Part shown: positions 37,655-47,537 of the stretch, in pieces
Numbering within the stretch: position 1 is the first letter of the stretch
How the letters are laid out: each line of letters begins with the position of its first letter
Assembly (NCBI GenBank): GCA_963920575.1
Contig: OY986973.1
Location: forward strand, 19,821,851 to 19,885,850
Source of the DNA: Narthecium ossifragum
Taxonomy: Eukaryota > Streptophyta > Magnoliopsida > Dioscoreales > Nartheciaceae
Direction of reading: 5' to 3'
DNA length: 64,000 nucleotides
The notes under the pieces: model-generated
What the model was told of the DNA's origin: nothing
The model's database searches: none
What the model saw: only the letters and a program-made list of their open reading frames with translations
Made by a program: the position numbers and the translations under genes

Positions 37655-37695
37655 GCAGTTCTCATCATCATCACCATGATGATGATGAGAACTGC
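37655..37695. other. Perfect 19-bp inverted repeat with 3-base loop
   Basis: The arms GCAGTTCTCATCATCATCA and TGATGATGATGAGAACTGC are exact complements around the loop CCA. It lies about 310 bases after the exosome gene stop codon. It could form a hairpin in a transcript; its role is unknown. Confidence 0.8.
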
Positions 37696-38204
37696 ATGCG
37701 TGTTCTTGGTTGCAAAATTAAGAAAGATCTCAGTCAAGACTGACGAAGCCACAGACGAGGAGTGGATGACAACCTTCAGTTGAAAAGAGATCAGTGTCAC
37801 CAGACTAATGGACCTGGCATTAAGTTTGATCAAGTGATTCAAGTGCACGGAGAGGTAATATCACCGTCGAGGAAGAAAAAGATAGCAGTGAAGAAGAAGC
37901 GAAAAACTTGGAGGTTGTGATTGTCTTGTATTGTAACTTTGGTTTTTTTTGTTAATAATTTGTGACCATTTAGAGATGTTAATGATGTTTGATGTAAACG
38001 ATTTTGATTTATATAAAGACTGTGTTTAGATGTGAATGGGGTGGGTGGGTGTTTAGATGTGAATGTGACGTTCGTATTTATAAACATTGTATTTCTGTTT
38101 GATTGTATGGTTATACAAGAGTGGAAAAAAAACTTAAGTGTGAGTTTACTGTGAGTATCAAATAAGACGTAACTAATGTACTCACTGAAAAGGTTCCAGT
38201 GAAC

Positions 38205-38370
38205 ACGTAACTTCAAGTTACGTCTTACTAATGTACTCACGTAATGTAGACGTAACTCTAACCTACGTCTTATAAGGGCTACTCTCCTATCCGCACTTGG
38301 CCTTAGCGCAGTTTGGGGAAGGTCAAAGACGTCTTTATTAATATAGACGTAACTTGGACTTACGTCTCCA
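38205..38370. repeat. Cluster of GACGTAAC inverted repeats
   Basis: Three short palindromic units occur: ACGTAACTTCAAGTTACGT (38206-38224), AGACGTAACTCTAACCTACGTCT (about 38248) and AGACGTAACTTGGACTTACGTCT (about 38345). Similar hairpin units are common in non-autonomous CACTA-type and other plant DNA elements, but I cannot find element ends or a target duplication. Confidence 0.5.
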
Positions 38371-39133
38371 ATGGCAGAAGGCATATTTTAATAATTATTT
38401 ATTAAAATAATATTATTTAAAAATTTTCCAAAAATCTAATAAATTGAAAGTGGATGGATGGGACTCCTGTATATATACATAGGATTACGTACGGGAAAGA
38501 AAAGATAAAAGAAAAAGATGAGACCCGAGAGGAATCTATATTACCTTACCTCTTGCTGTATGCTCTTCTTCCTGTGGAGACCCGAGCGTGCTCGTTCCAT
38601 AAGTATATATCCCAGTCATTTCCAATATATTCATGACCTAATTACACGACTATATATGAATATATGATCCAACAATCCAAAAGAAAGCTAATAGTTCACA
38701 CAGAAACCCTAAAAATCTTTTATTAGCATCTTTCGAGAAGGTCAAAAGCAGAGGACTGGAATTAATTGGTTAGCCACTCCAAAAGAGAGCATAATTGGTA
38801 GGAGAAAAATGATCCCACGCAAACCAAACAATATGGCTGATGCCCCAAGGTCATGTCCAATAGGTTCCATAAGTCATGAAGATAGTCCAATGAAGAACGA
38901 CCTTGCATTGTCATCAGTTTCAAGGAGTATGCAATCCGCTCAGCTGGGCATAGTTTAAGTGGCTTTAAAACCTCAAATCATAGAGAAATAATAACCACAA
39001 CATAGCCACATACATATGCGTAGAAGCCATGACCCTGATCAAGGTGGGCCATGTTTATCAAACATAAAATCCTTCCCCACTTTTAGCATGAGGCAAAAAT
39101 TGTTCTGAGAAAGGAAGTCTTCATAGATATAGT

Positions 39134-40352
39134 TCATTGAGAACCTACAAAGCCATCATATTTCCTAGTATCACCGTCCTCAATTATCTGAGAGATCCAT
39201 GGAAGTATCTGCAATGAGGAACATATTACAGATGAAATGAATGAAAAGAAAGTTGAAATTGTTTGAATTGCAGAATGAAATTAGCGTGTACAATAGTCCA
39301 AAGCTAGCTCATATTACCATGATGTGTTCGTACATCCATGGCTCATAGTTTATGAAGTCTCATTTGAATATTTTGCAACACCACTAGTATAACAGGGATA
39401 TGCTCATTCACAAGGGGGCATAAAAGACTAGATAACATATAAGTCATTCATCCCTACCAACGTATATGTCTAGGATACAATGCATCTATCCAATGATTCA
39501 GATGACATTCGAGAAGTTAAACATGGATATTGTCGAGTTTTCTGTGAAAATGATAGTGCAACATATGGGATAAGATGGTAAGATGGAAAAATAGCTAAGA
39601 CAGCTGGAAAAATGCACCTCTTGGATATTTTCTGAACCACCATACTTTGCCACAAGCTGCGATGCATGATTAGCATCTTCCTCATGAGAAAATGGATTCA
39701 ATTGTAATTGTGGCTTCCTGTTAACCTTCAAATCACCTTCTGTTGAGTTTCTTTTGTACCTCACAATGAATAACCAAGGCACATTAGTAGCACCTCCATA
39801 TATAGCTCCTAGGACCACATGTATCAGAGATGTTCTCGCTATGGAGGTAAAACAAACAGTATTCCTGCAAGAAAAACAGCAACATTACAGCCCAACATTA
39901 GAAAAGTAAAAAGCTCTGGAAAGCTAATAGTTTTAATATCAAATTATAAGCATGTAGCAAGACCCTACACTTCTTCAAATAAATTACCCAGTAGTAAGTC
40001 AAAAGAAATACTGTTTAATTCGTGCACTGGCTATATAACTCTCAGTCTATTTTCACAAGAATCACCAAACGTCAGTGAATGACAGAAATCAATCACTGCC
40101 ACCAAGCCTTTTCCGTTGGCTGTCTGTGCTTGTAAAATGACCAATTGATATGGCGAATATTAATCGGCCCTAATAAGCACTCTGCAAAACCCTATGCTAG
40201 CTCGGATTTTAATTAACACTCAACTATATCTCTTCTGAAATCAACAACCACAGCGAACAAAACCCAGCTTTTCAAGTATTTCTTGTGTATATCAATAAGG
40301 TTCAGCCCCTCAAGTGGACATACCTTCCGATAAATAGCATGATTCCCATCTC
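39134..40352 (-). CDS. 3' exons of an unrecognised gene, probably 5'-truncated
   Basis: Three joined minus-strand exons keep one frame across GT-AG introns: 40352-40324 (tentative 29-bp exon, EMGIMLFIG), 39864-39618 and 39208-39134 with the stop. The main exon encodes NTVCFTSIARTSLIHVVLGA, then IYGGATNVPWLFIVRYKRN and later EDANHASQLVAKYGGSENIQ; the last exon encodes ILPWISQIIEDGDTRKYDGF. The hydrophobic stretch around VVLGAIYGGATNVPWLFIV suggests a membrane segment. I do not recognise the family. Earlier exons were not found before the copia solo LTR at 40883, so the gene may be truncated or continue beyond it. It converges with the exosome gene. Confidence 0.5.
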
Positions 40353-40882
40353 CTATTCAAAACATAGAAACTCACCTCCTCTAGATTACATGTCAAAAGG
40401 GAAAAAGAAAAGGTAAAAAAGTATACCACATGACACACTAGAACTACAGTATTAGACTTCAATATACTTTAAAAAGCCTTGCTTATTCTAGTCCTTTTAC
40501 TAAAACAGAATTCGCACCTGCACCATAATTCAGTTAATAATTTAGTATTGACAATTAGTCCACTTGACTCCATTCTCTAGGAGATCAATAATATAGTATC
40601 AATGAATGAATCAAATTGGTTCATAGAGTTATTAGCAAAACCCAAATTGGTTCATAGAGTTATTAGCGAAACCCAAATTGATTTAAGAATTACTAGGTCC
40701 TGCTTGATCAGCTCAAAGATTAATTGTAGAGGGACATTAACCTAATTCATGTGGATTTTCAAGCTAATTCCGGCTTAGGGATGGCCATGAGGTGAGTTTT
40801 TTTTTCTTTTCTTTTCCTTTTCCCCCTCAAATCAAGACAAAAAAATTTAAGAGAAAATCATTCGCAATCCCATCCTACATCA
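39865..40882. other. AT-rich stretch upstream of the partial gene exons
   Basis: Apart from the tentative mini-exon at 40324-40352, no coding signal is seen. A 38-bp tandem duplication lies at about 40613-40690 (AATTGGTTCATAGAGTTATT repeated). Bases about 40500-40720 have a diverged copy at about 44690-44900. Confidence 0.4.
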
Positions 40883-41618
40883 TGTTGGGGTTTCTCTCCT
40901 CATGAGACTTCAACAAACGGAATCCGATTGCGTAGAGCAATTGGATGCGGCACAAGAGGAGAAGGAGAAGGAGCTATGAAGAAACGGAACTGGAATCCAA
41001 ATCTGGTTGGATCGATCCGATAACCTCTCACAAAGACGTGGTTGCAGGTCTGCATAGTTGGATCGATCCAAATCTACAGTGGATCGATCCATGCCCAGGT
41101 TATAGAGACGTGAATTGAAGCAGCGCCCAGTGGATCGATCCAACTCACCTTGGATCGATCCAAATCAAAACCTGGATCGATCCAAATCCACAGTGGATCG
41201 ATCCCGGACCAGTTGACAGAGAACTGGTTTGGCCAACGCACAGTTGGATCGATCCAAGTCTTATCTGGATCGATCCAAAGACGGCAGAAGGGATTTTTTG
41301 GACCGTTAGAATTATTCCGATCCTAATTAACTTGGGACATATAAATAAGGGTTTTGTGATCTTTTTAGGTTATCTTCTTGTTGCTTGAAACCCTAAAGAG
41401 AGAGGTCTTGTTCTCCTCTAGATGAACCCTTGTAATCCACCTTCAATCATAGTGAGATCCTCCTATGCCCCGTGGTTTTTACTCTCAGTATCTGCCAAGT
41501 GGTTTTCCACGTAAATCCTGGTGTATTCGTATGTGTGCTTTCTCTTTCTTGTTCTCTTACTTGTGTCCGCCATCGGAAGTGAGTTCTGGATGATCCGATT
41601 CACCTCAGATTCCCAACA
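40883..41618 (+). mobile_element. Solo LTR, probably Ty1-copia
   Basis: A 736-bp block starts TGTTGGGGTTTC and ends TTCCCAACA, the inverted ends common in copia LTRs. It holds about ten GGATCGATCC-type palindromes (41005-41290), followed at 41338-41350 by a TATA box CATATAAATAAGG and then transcript-like sequence. I see no internal region beside it. No clear 5-bp target duplication is visible, so flanks may have changed. Confidence 0.65.
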
Positions 41619-41927
41619 CGTCCTATTATGGGGCAAATTATCCCATCATCCCCATCACTTGTGAATACCCAAATTCATACCAAAATTAATCATAAACATG
41701 TCAAAAAAATTGTCGACAACAGAGCATAACCAGAATTTAACATGCTATATATGTTGGATATGTTGACTTTTCCTCCCATGAGGATGACGGCAGCAAGAGA
41801 CGGATCGATCCTTCCAGTCAAGTGGGATCGATCGCTCTTTGATATTTATTGGCGGATCGATCCGTCTCTCCAAGAGGGATCGATCCTACTCGGTAAACAA
41901 GAGAGACAGAGAGCACCTGTTTGTTGA
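41619..41927. other. Unassigned stretch with GATCGATC motifs
   Basis: It contains four GATCGATC motifs (41803-41885) that are not inside any LTR I can delimit; they may belong to an eroded LTR. Nothing else is recognised. Confidence 0.35.
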
Positions 41928-42745
41928 TAAGACGTGAAAAGTGCATAAATCACCCTTTCAACTTGGCCTTGTTAGTCTCCGAGCAAGGCCTTACAGATGA
42001 TTATTACCCCATGACAGGTACAAGAGCCCTTAACGAGGATTAGATCAAGTTCCGAGCTAAAACGAAGTCATTCGGGCCAGTTTAGTATGAAGAAGATCGA
42101 TCCTTTAAAGACATTAAGAAGAAATCCAGTCGGAACAACAAGGATCGATCTTCCATCATGAGAAGATCGATCCCTTATGCGCATTTTTCAGTGACAGAGC
42201 GCAAGTATTGGAAAGATCGATCTTTCCAAAGTGCATGATCGATCTCTCATGGGAAAAAGAGATGACAGAGCGCGACATTCTAGAGGATCGATCCTCATCT
42301 ACTAAAAGATCGATCTTCATCGGGGCGCAGCCATAAGTCAAGAACAAAGATCGATCTTCATCTATAGGAAGATCGATCTTCCACGGGACCAGCGATCACA
42401 CGGAAGAGGAAGATCGATCTTCTACCCTAAAAGGATCGATCCTTTTGTGTCAGCCGAGCAAAATCAATGGTCCAGATCTAATCCGAGTGGGGGAGGCTTG
42501 TTTAATACAAATAGACTCCTTTTGGGAGATTTTAGGGATCTTCTCTTAGACTTCTTTCCCAGCTTTTCTTCTTTTAGATCTTTCTTACCCAATTGAGAGG
42601 AGGACTTTTTGGAGGAGATCCATGGGAGGAGAGCTTCATCAACCTCCATCCATGGGTCCATCCAAGATGAGTAGCTAGCTTCCTTTCTCCTGAGATTTCC
42701 ATGTAGTTGTAGGAATCTTTTGTAGTTGTTAAGGATTTTTAATGA
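41928..42745 (+). mobile_element. 5' part of a Tat-like LTR
   Basis: It starts TGATAAGACGTGAAAAGTGC, close to the LTR start seen on the minus strand at 63248 (TGATGAGACGTGAAAATT). It continues to a segment shared with 2514-3993 (GATGAGTAGCTAGCTTCC and CATGTAGTTGTAGGAATC), then stops near 42745. It carries many AAGATCGATCTT palindromes (42090-42450). The 3' half is missing. Confidence 0.65.
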
Positions 42746-43233
42746 ATCATCAGATGGTTATGATAAACCTCATGAATAGTTACGTTCTTAGAGACAAGAT
42801 GATGTATTAATTTTAGTCATTAAATCTATCTATCAACTGATAGCCTGTGAATTCATCTTAATGAATTATAAAATCTTGGAAATAAGCTATTGAATCAATA
42901 GCGAAATTAACTTACAATATTTGGTTATATTTTGCAAAAAAATAAAAACAAAAAAACAAAACAAAACAAAATCCATCACTCTCACCTAATAGTCCTTTGC
43001 TCAAATTGGCATGATCTTATCTTAGATCAATCCTCAAGTCACTAAGATTATTGAAGTAATTTCTCAGAGAATACTACAATTAATCCATATCTACTCATGA
43101 TAGTCTATATTATCATATATTAAATCATCAAGAGTAATATGTGATAATTCCAAACACAGTCAACTCATGATACATGCGAAACTTTTCTAGCCAACAACTA
43201 AGCATTCTCAAATCCACAAACCTTAACCTTTAC
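42746..43233. other. AT-rich sequence, nothing recognised
   Basis: About 490 AT-rich bases with an A-rich simple stretch at 42935-42972. No gene or repeat boundary is seen. Confidence 0.4.
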
Positions 43234-43243
43234 AACTTCTATT

Positions 43244-43827
43244 GGAAGGATAGGAATGAGATTGTATTCAACGACCATGGAGGCACGGCCATGGCGATCG
43301 CGTGCAGAATTAGGAGGCTCGCAAAGGAGGTTACGGTCGGTCACGGGGTACCGGAGAGCTTGGTTGAGCGAAGGAGTGGCTCCGTTGTGGTACGTGTGGA
43401 CGCATCCGTTGATTCTACATCTGGGCTAGCGGGGTTTGGAGTTGTTGGTGGAGCAGGGGATTGTGGTTGGGAGTGGGCCTTTGGCGCACCACTAGGGAAT
43501 AGCACAGTTCTTCAAAGCGAGATGATTGCCATTGATCGAGCTATGCGGGCTGCTTGTGCTCGAGGGATCAAAAACGTCGTGGTGGAGTCTGATTCACTGG
43601 ACGCGATCAGGATTTTGAATGGGGTGCGGTTGTGGCCAATGGAGGTACAGGGCATAGCAAAGGATATTTGGTTACTTGCTCTACAGTTTGATTACATTTC
43701 TTTTCTTCATATTTCTAGAGATTGTAATGTCAGAGCGGACTGTATCGCTCAGTTTTGTCGATCGTCTAGGGTGCCTTTCTGTTGGACCTATGACGACGGG
43801 GTAGAGGTCTTGGATCGCTTGATGTAA
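43244..43827 (+). pseudogene. LINE RNase H domain fragment
   Basis: The open frame encodes WKDRNEIVFNDHGG, then VVRVDASVDSTSGLAGFGVV (first catalytic Asp), LQSEMIAIDRAMRAACARGI (catalytic Glu), VVVESDSLDAIRILNG (catalytic Asp) and HISRDCNVRADCIAQF. This is the plant RVT_3-type RNase H found at the C-terminus of L1 ORF2. The frame is intact to its stop at 43827, but the reverse transcriptase is missing. Such fragments are often misannotated as host ribonuclease H genes. Confidence 0.85.
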
Positions 43828-43866
43828 ATCTTTTTGTACTAGCCTTTGGGCTCATCTCATCAAAAA
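43244..43866 (+). mobile_element. 5'-truncated L1-type LINE
   Basis: The insertion contains only the 3' end of a LINE and finishes in CTTTGGGCTCATCTCATC plus A-tract. It is flanked by a 10-bp duplication AACTTCTATT (43234-43243 and 43867-43876). The 5' truncation is typical of target-primed reverse transcription. The tail matches those of the LINEs ending near 60176 and 44949. Confidence 0.8.
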
Positions 43867-43895
43867 AACTTCTATTCGGAATGTTATATGAATGT

Positions 43896-43976
43896 TTACA
43901 AAAATTTATAGAAGCCTTTTTTTTTTTGATTAGTTGAACCAACAAGGGCCAAGTAGAGTTACAAAAATTTATAGAA
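43896..43976 (-). mobile_element. 45-bp LINE stub with 18-bp target duplication
   Basis: TTACAAAAATTTATAGAA occurs at 43896-43913 and 43959-43976. Between them are 45 bases: a T tract followed by GATTAGTTGAACCAACAAGG, the complement of the LINE 3' tail seen at 44965 (GACTAATTGAGCCCAAAGG). It is a LINE insertion that stopped almost at once. Confidence 0.75.
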
Positions 43977-44930
43977 CCTTTGAAGCTATATGTATGTGCA
44001 GAACATTAGAAACTCTATCCGAAGTTTTGATCAAAATCAAATAGTTCCAGAATATTTAAAGAAAAGTTCGAAATTTTGTAGGACAGTGCAGATAATTTTT
44101 GCCAACCTCGACTTAAAATTTTTGAAACTACGTCTGAAATTTTTCAGATATATACGAAACTTTAGATACCATTTATGAAAATTTACGAACACTTTAAGAA
44201 GCTCTGTATCAGACTTAAGAAACTCATTTACAATCAAATTATTAAATACTTGAGAGTTGTTTCCTTCTATTAGTTTCAAGATTCAGCGATTTTTGTTGAT
44301 CAAAGTGCAATTTATACGTAATATGCATCATCGTTGTTTTTGGCTTGAGTCCAAAGATTTCTAGCATCAATCGTCGGAAAATTTTATACACATTTATATC
44401 ACATGAATGTAGGAAATAGCCGTTGCACAAAATAGGAGAATCAATGTTACATGTGAATATGCAACACGAAGTCATCTGATAGTAAAGTAAATGGATTTAT
44501 AGGTAATACTTATAAAATTGTAAGTTACAAATTTCAAATAAACCCCCCAAGTGTTCAAATATTCGCACAGTTTTTTAAAGTATAAAAGAGCAAAACTAGA
44601 AGTGATCATTTACCTCAGTAGGGAATTAATAGGACAGAAACATAACTCACAAATCCTTCACTAAGCTCCTTATAATAAGTAGCTGAATTTGCACCTGCAC
44701 CAAAATTCAATCAATAATTAATTATTAATAATTAGTCCACTTGACTCATTTCACTAGGAGATCAATAATTTGGTACAAATAATTAAATCAATCTTCTTCT
44801 TTTTTTTTTTTTGGGGGGGCAGTAAATAAATCAATCTGTTCACGAGTTATTAGCAGAATCCCAATTGATTTAAGATTAGAGTAATTCAGATTGGAACAAT
44901 GAAGAAACTAATTGGGTATGATATGCGGAC
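43977..44930. other. AT-rich intergenic sequence with a copy of the 40.5-kb block
   Basis: Bases 44690-44900 resemble 40500-40720 (shared GCACCTGCACCA, TTAGTCCACTTGACTC and AGGAGATCAATAAT). The rest is AT-rich with short non-specific ORFs on both strands. Confidence 0.45.
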
Positions 44931-45084
44931 GAGGTGGAGTGGGCAGTTTTTTTTTTTTTTTTTTTGACTAATTGAGCCCAAAGGTTAGAGGAGCCAGCTA
45001 AGTGTTAATTACAAAATTGCTCTGGGAGACTGGGAACATGCCCCACAGTCCCGTCAATGTCCATAAAGTCCAAGTGGAGTCTAA

Positions 45085-45542
45085 GGCTGTGTTTGGTTAC
45101 CCCTTTGACCATGGGAGAGGGAGTGGGAGAGAGAGTCACAACTCCCTCCGCCGTGTTTGGTTGGCATTTAAGCGCGGGAGAGGCGACTCCCTCTCCCGAG
45201 CTCTCCCATGACCGAAGGAAACCGGACTCCTCCTGAAATTGGGAGGAATCATGTTTCCTTTCCCCCCCATTTTGGTCAACGCAAAGAAGAGTACTAAAAT
45301 ACCCCTCTTAAAAATTATGTATCTTTTAAAAGATCTAATTATAGCCATCAGATTTAGGGGTATATTAGTAACTTCAATATCATTCCTGCGCTTTCCCATC
45401 TTAATTTGATCATACCAAACACAAACAACGTCTTTCTCTCTCCCACTCCCATGGTCATACCAAACACAAACGATGGTAATCCCATTCCTCTCCACTCCAC
45501 TCCTCTCCCTCTACCTCTCCCGTCATGCAACCAAACGCAGCC
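45085..45542. mobile_element. PIF/Harbinger-type MITE (Tourist-like)
   Basis: A 458-bp block with inverted ends GGCTGTGTTTGGTTAC and GCAACCAAACGCAGCC and a 3-bp TAA duplication (45082-45084 and 45543-45545). The TAA target and GGC-TGTTTGG ends fit PIF/Harbinger. It has no transposase. The interior repeats GGGAGAGG-like motifs and ACCAAACACAAAC near both ends. Confidence 0.85.
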
Positions 45543-45549
45543 TAAGGGC

Positions 45550-45780
45550 TTAACGAGCCAGCCAATTCGCATGCAAGTTTTCTTCACGGGGGATGTAGGA
45601 GACCTGAAACTCTATGAAGTTGCGAGCAAGCCACCATATATCATGCACAATGCTCCTGCATTCCTCCACTAATGGCATCCTTGTTGCATGGAGTGAGTCA
45701 TTCTCAATAAGTACCCGGCTGAGGCCACGTTGCTGCGCGATGAGGACCGCCAACTGAATACCACGGAGCTCTCCAATGAG
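45550..45780 (-). pseudogene. LINE RNase H domain fragment
   Basis: Minus-strand translation gives LSRVLIENDSLHATRM, IVHDIWWLARNFIEFQVSYI and PREENLHANWLAR, the second half of an L1 RNase H domain, ending at a stop beside the MITE. The upstream part of the domain and all of the reverse transcriptase are missing. Confidence 0.75.
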
Positions 45781-45834
45781 GGTGGAGTTGATGCTTTAAG
45801 AGATGCTTTCAAACCAGAGGTGGAGTGGGCAGTT

Positions 45835-46555
45835 GGTTCGCCGGTCATTGATGTATCTCTCCAATCTCATTCAGATAACGTAGGCCAGGAATGCCATCAA
45901 GAAATTTTCTTAGGCCTTTTCTACTATTCTTTGTGATATCTGTTGCTTATTTGGGTAAAATATTGAATTTCTTAAATGACCCTATATCCATCGATCATGA
46001 GTTTTATTTAGTGAAGGTGCTATATTAATGTTTGCTTTAATTAATGCAACCCTTTAATTTGAGACAGAATATGTCTCGTTACTATTTAATATGCCCCCAG
46101 AATGTATCGTGTTCTTCAAGTTGAGAACAGGAACACCAAGTTAATAAACACCAATCAGGCGCCGGAAGAGAGCATCCAGAGAACATTGAGAAACATTTTC
46201 TCAAGTATCTTGAAAGAGGTACAGCTGAGCTGTGTTCATCCTTAAAAATGCATTTGGTATATATGGGGTGTAAAACTTGAGAGTGAAAAATTACAAGCTA
46301 GGGTTAAAAACATTACAGGAGTAACAATTTACATGTGTAACAATACATGCATGCATGCAACTTTCGATTGGATAGAAAGAGTCAAATTTAACCGATAATA
46401 TTTACAACATACATGTTTGGAAATCAGAATATATAGCCGAGATGTACCACAAGGAAGTTCGAAAAATCAAAAACCATAAGTTAATAACCATGCGTTCTAC
46501 AAAACATCCACGTAACGATTCTCTACCTACTTATAAAAAGCGAACAAAGGGTTGG
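45835..46555. other. Unassigned intergenic stretch
   Basis: AT-rich sequence of about 720 bases without a recognisable gene, repeat end or long ORF. Confidence 0.4.
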
Positions 46556-46645
46556 AGGACTCGCCGAATGGACAGACACTGTTGACGGTGTTCTTCGCGG
46601 CATCACCTATGATGCCCCTCGGCGTCTGTCAAGGCGACCTGAGAT
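46556..46645 (-). pseudogene. HSP70 first-exon fragment
   Basis: On the minus strand the sequence matches the end of exon 1 of the HSP70 gene at 49171-49230: it encodes TDAEG, then after a one-base shift IIGDAAKNTVNSVCPFGE (intact copy: [20 protein letters not shown]). It also keeps the TTCGGCGAGT that forms the unusual splice donor in the intact gene. It stops near 46645 and the assembly gap begins at 46672, so more of it may be hidden there. Confidence 0.75.
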
Positions 46646-46671
46646 GCGGTGCTGCATGCAAACGCCATTAA

Positions 46672-46871
46672 NNNNNNNNNNNNNNNNNNNNNNNNNNNNN
46701 NNNNNNNNNNNNNNNNNNNNNNNNNNNNNNNNNNNNNNNNNNNNNNNNNNNNNNNNNNNNNNNNNNNNNNNNNNNNNNNNNNNNNNNNNNNNNNNNNNNN
46801 NNNNNNNNNNNNNNNNNNNNNNNNNNNNNNNNNNNNNNNNNNNNNNNNNNNNNNNNNNNNNNNNNNNNNNN
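46672..46871. other. Assembly gap (200 N)
   Basis: A run of 200 unknown bases. The round number suggests a placeholder of unknown true length. Confidence 0.99.
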
Positions 46872-47150
46872 TTCTCTTCTTGATTCATATTACAAGTATT
46901 CTCTTTATAAGTATTCGCATATTACAAGTATTCTCTTTATAAGTATTCTCTTTACAAAAAGAGAATTTATAAGTTAAATTTGGGATTAGGATTTGGGCCA
47001 TCAAAGGGGTAAAAATGTCACGAAAAAAACATAACAAATCCTAACCTCCCATAACTGCTTTAAAATGGTGTAAACCCATTAAAACATCATATTATGGTGT
47101 ACCAGTGAATAAGTTTACTAGATTTGATGTAAACTGTAATAATCTATAAA
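46872..47150 (+). mobile_element. Right end of a Mutator-like element related to 15012-16734
   Basis: About 47010-47150 closely matches 16600-16733 (shared AACCTCCCATAACTGC, TTAAAACATCAT and GTTTACTAGATTTG), ending at the same point AATAATCTATA. The stretch 46890-46960 repeats AAGTATTCTCTTTATAAG, like the GAATATTCTCTTT repeats in the first copy. Its left part is in or beyond the gap. Confidence 0.6.
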
Positions 47151-47537
47151 TATAATGAGTGTCCAACAAGGATTAGACCCTCTTTACTAGATTTGTAACC
47201 GGACGTGATTTTTTTTTTAACTCCGATAAAAAAACTCGTATGGCTATCTTGGTCAACAGTCTTAATTAATCTAAGATAAAGCTCAGGTTACTATCTCACA
47301 TTTTGCCTTCGATAACTATCTGGGTTTCTTATCTAGATTGTAAATTACTTCATCTGTCCATCTTTATAAATAATTTTTCAATAGACCAACGAATAGTAAT
47401 GTTGGTATTCTAGCATCCATCCACAACCAAATATTAATCCTTTATTCAAAATAACTGTTACACGTATATTTTTGTTTTCCAACCAAAAAAAAAAGCAGGA
47501 TAAACATAACAACCAAATTAATTCTAGTATTGCCATA
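47151..47537. other. Downstream region of HSP70
   Basis: AT-rich sequence that should include the HSP70 3' untranslated region near 47500. No further feature is seen. Confidence 0.4.

Larger units (their letters stand above)
37346..39133. other. Intergenic region between the exosome gene and the convergent partial gene
   Basis: It should contain the two 3' untranslated regions. It holds a perfect 19-bp hairpin (37655-37695), a repeated GTTTAGATGTGAATG (about 38023 and 38050) and a group of GACGTAAC inverted repeats (about 38205-38370). The minus ORFs at 37399-37848 and 37839-38384 have no recognisable protein and overlap these repeats, so I do not call them. Confidence 0.4.
44949..45816 (-). 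mobile_element. 5'-truncated LINE, minus strand, interrupted by a MITE
   Basis: An 18-bp duplication GAGGTGGAGTGGGCAGTT (44931-44948 and 45817-45834) flanks it. It begins with a long T tract (complement of the poly-A) and the LINE tail GACTAATTGAGCCCAAAGG. The part after the MITE encodes RNase H residues on the minus strand. About 410 bases of LINE remain when the MITE is removed. Confidence 0.85.

Noticed and set aside
40878..41623. Target duplication for the copia-type solo LTR
   Set aside because: The flanking bases CATCA and CGTCC do not match, so I did not claim one.
43174..43827. RNase H-like host gene
   Set aside because: The LINE 3' tail and flanking 10-bp duplication show it is the end of a truncated LINE.
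46607..46942. Three ORFs spanning the run of N
   Set aside because: They consist almost wholly of unknown residues and are artefacts of the gap.
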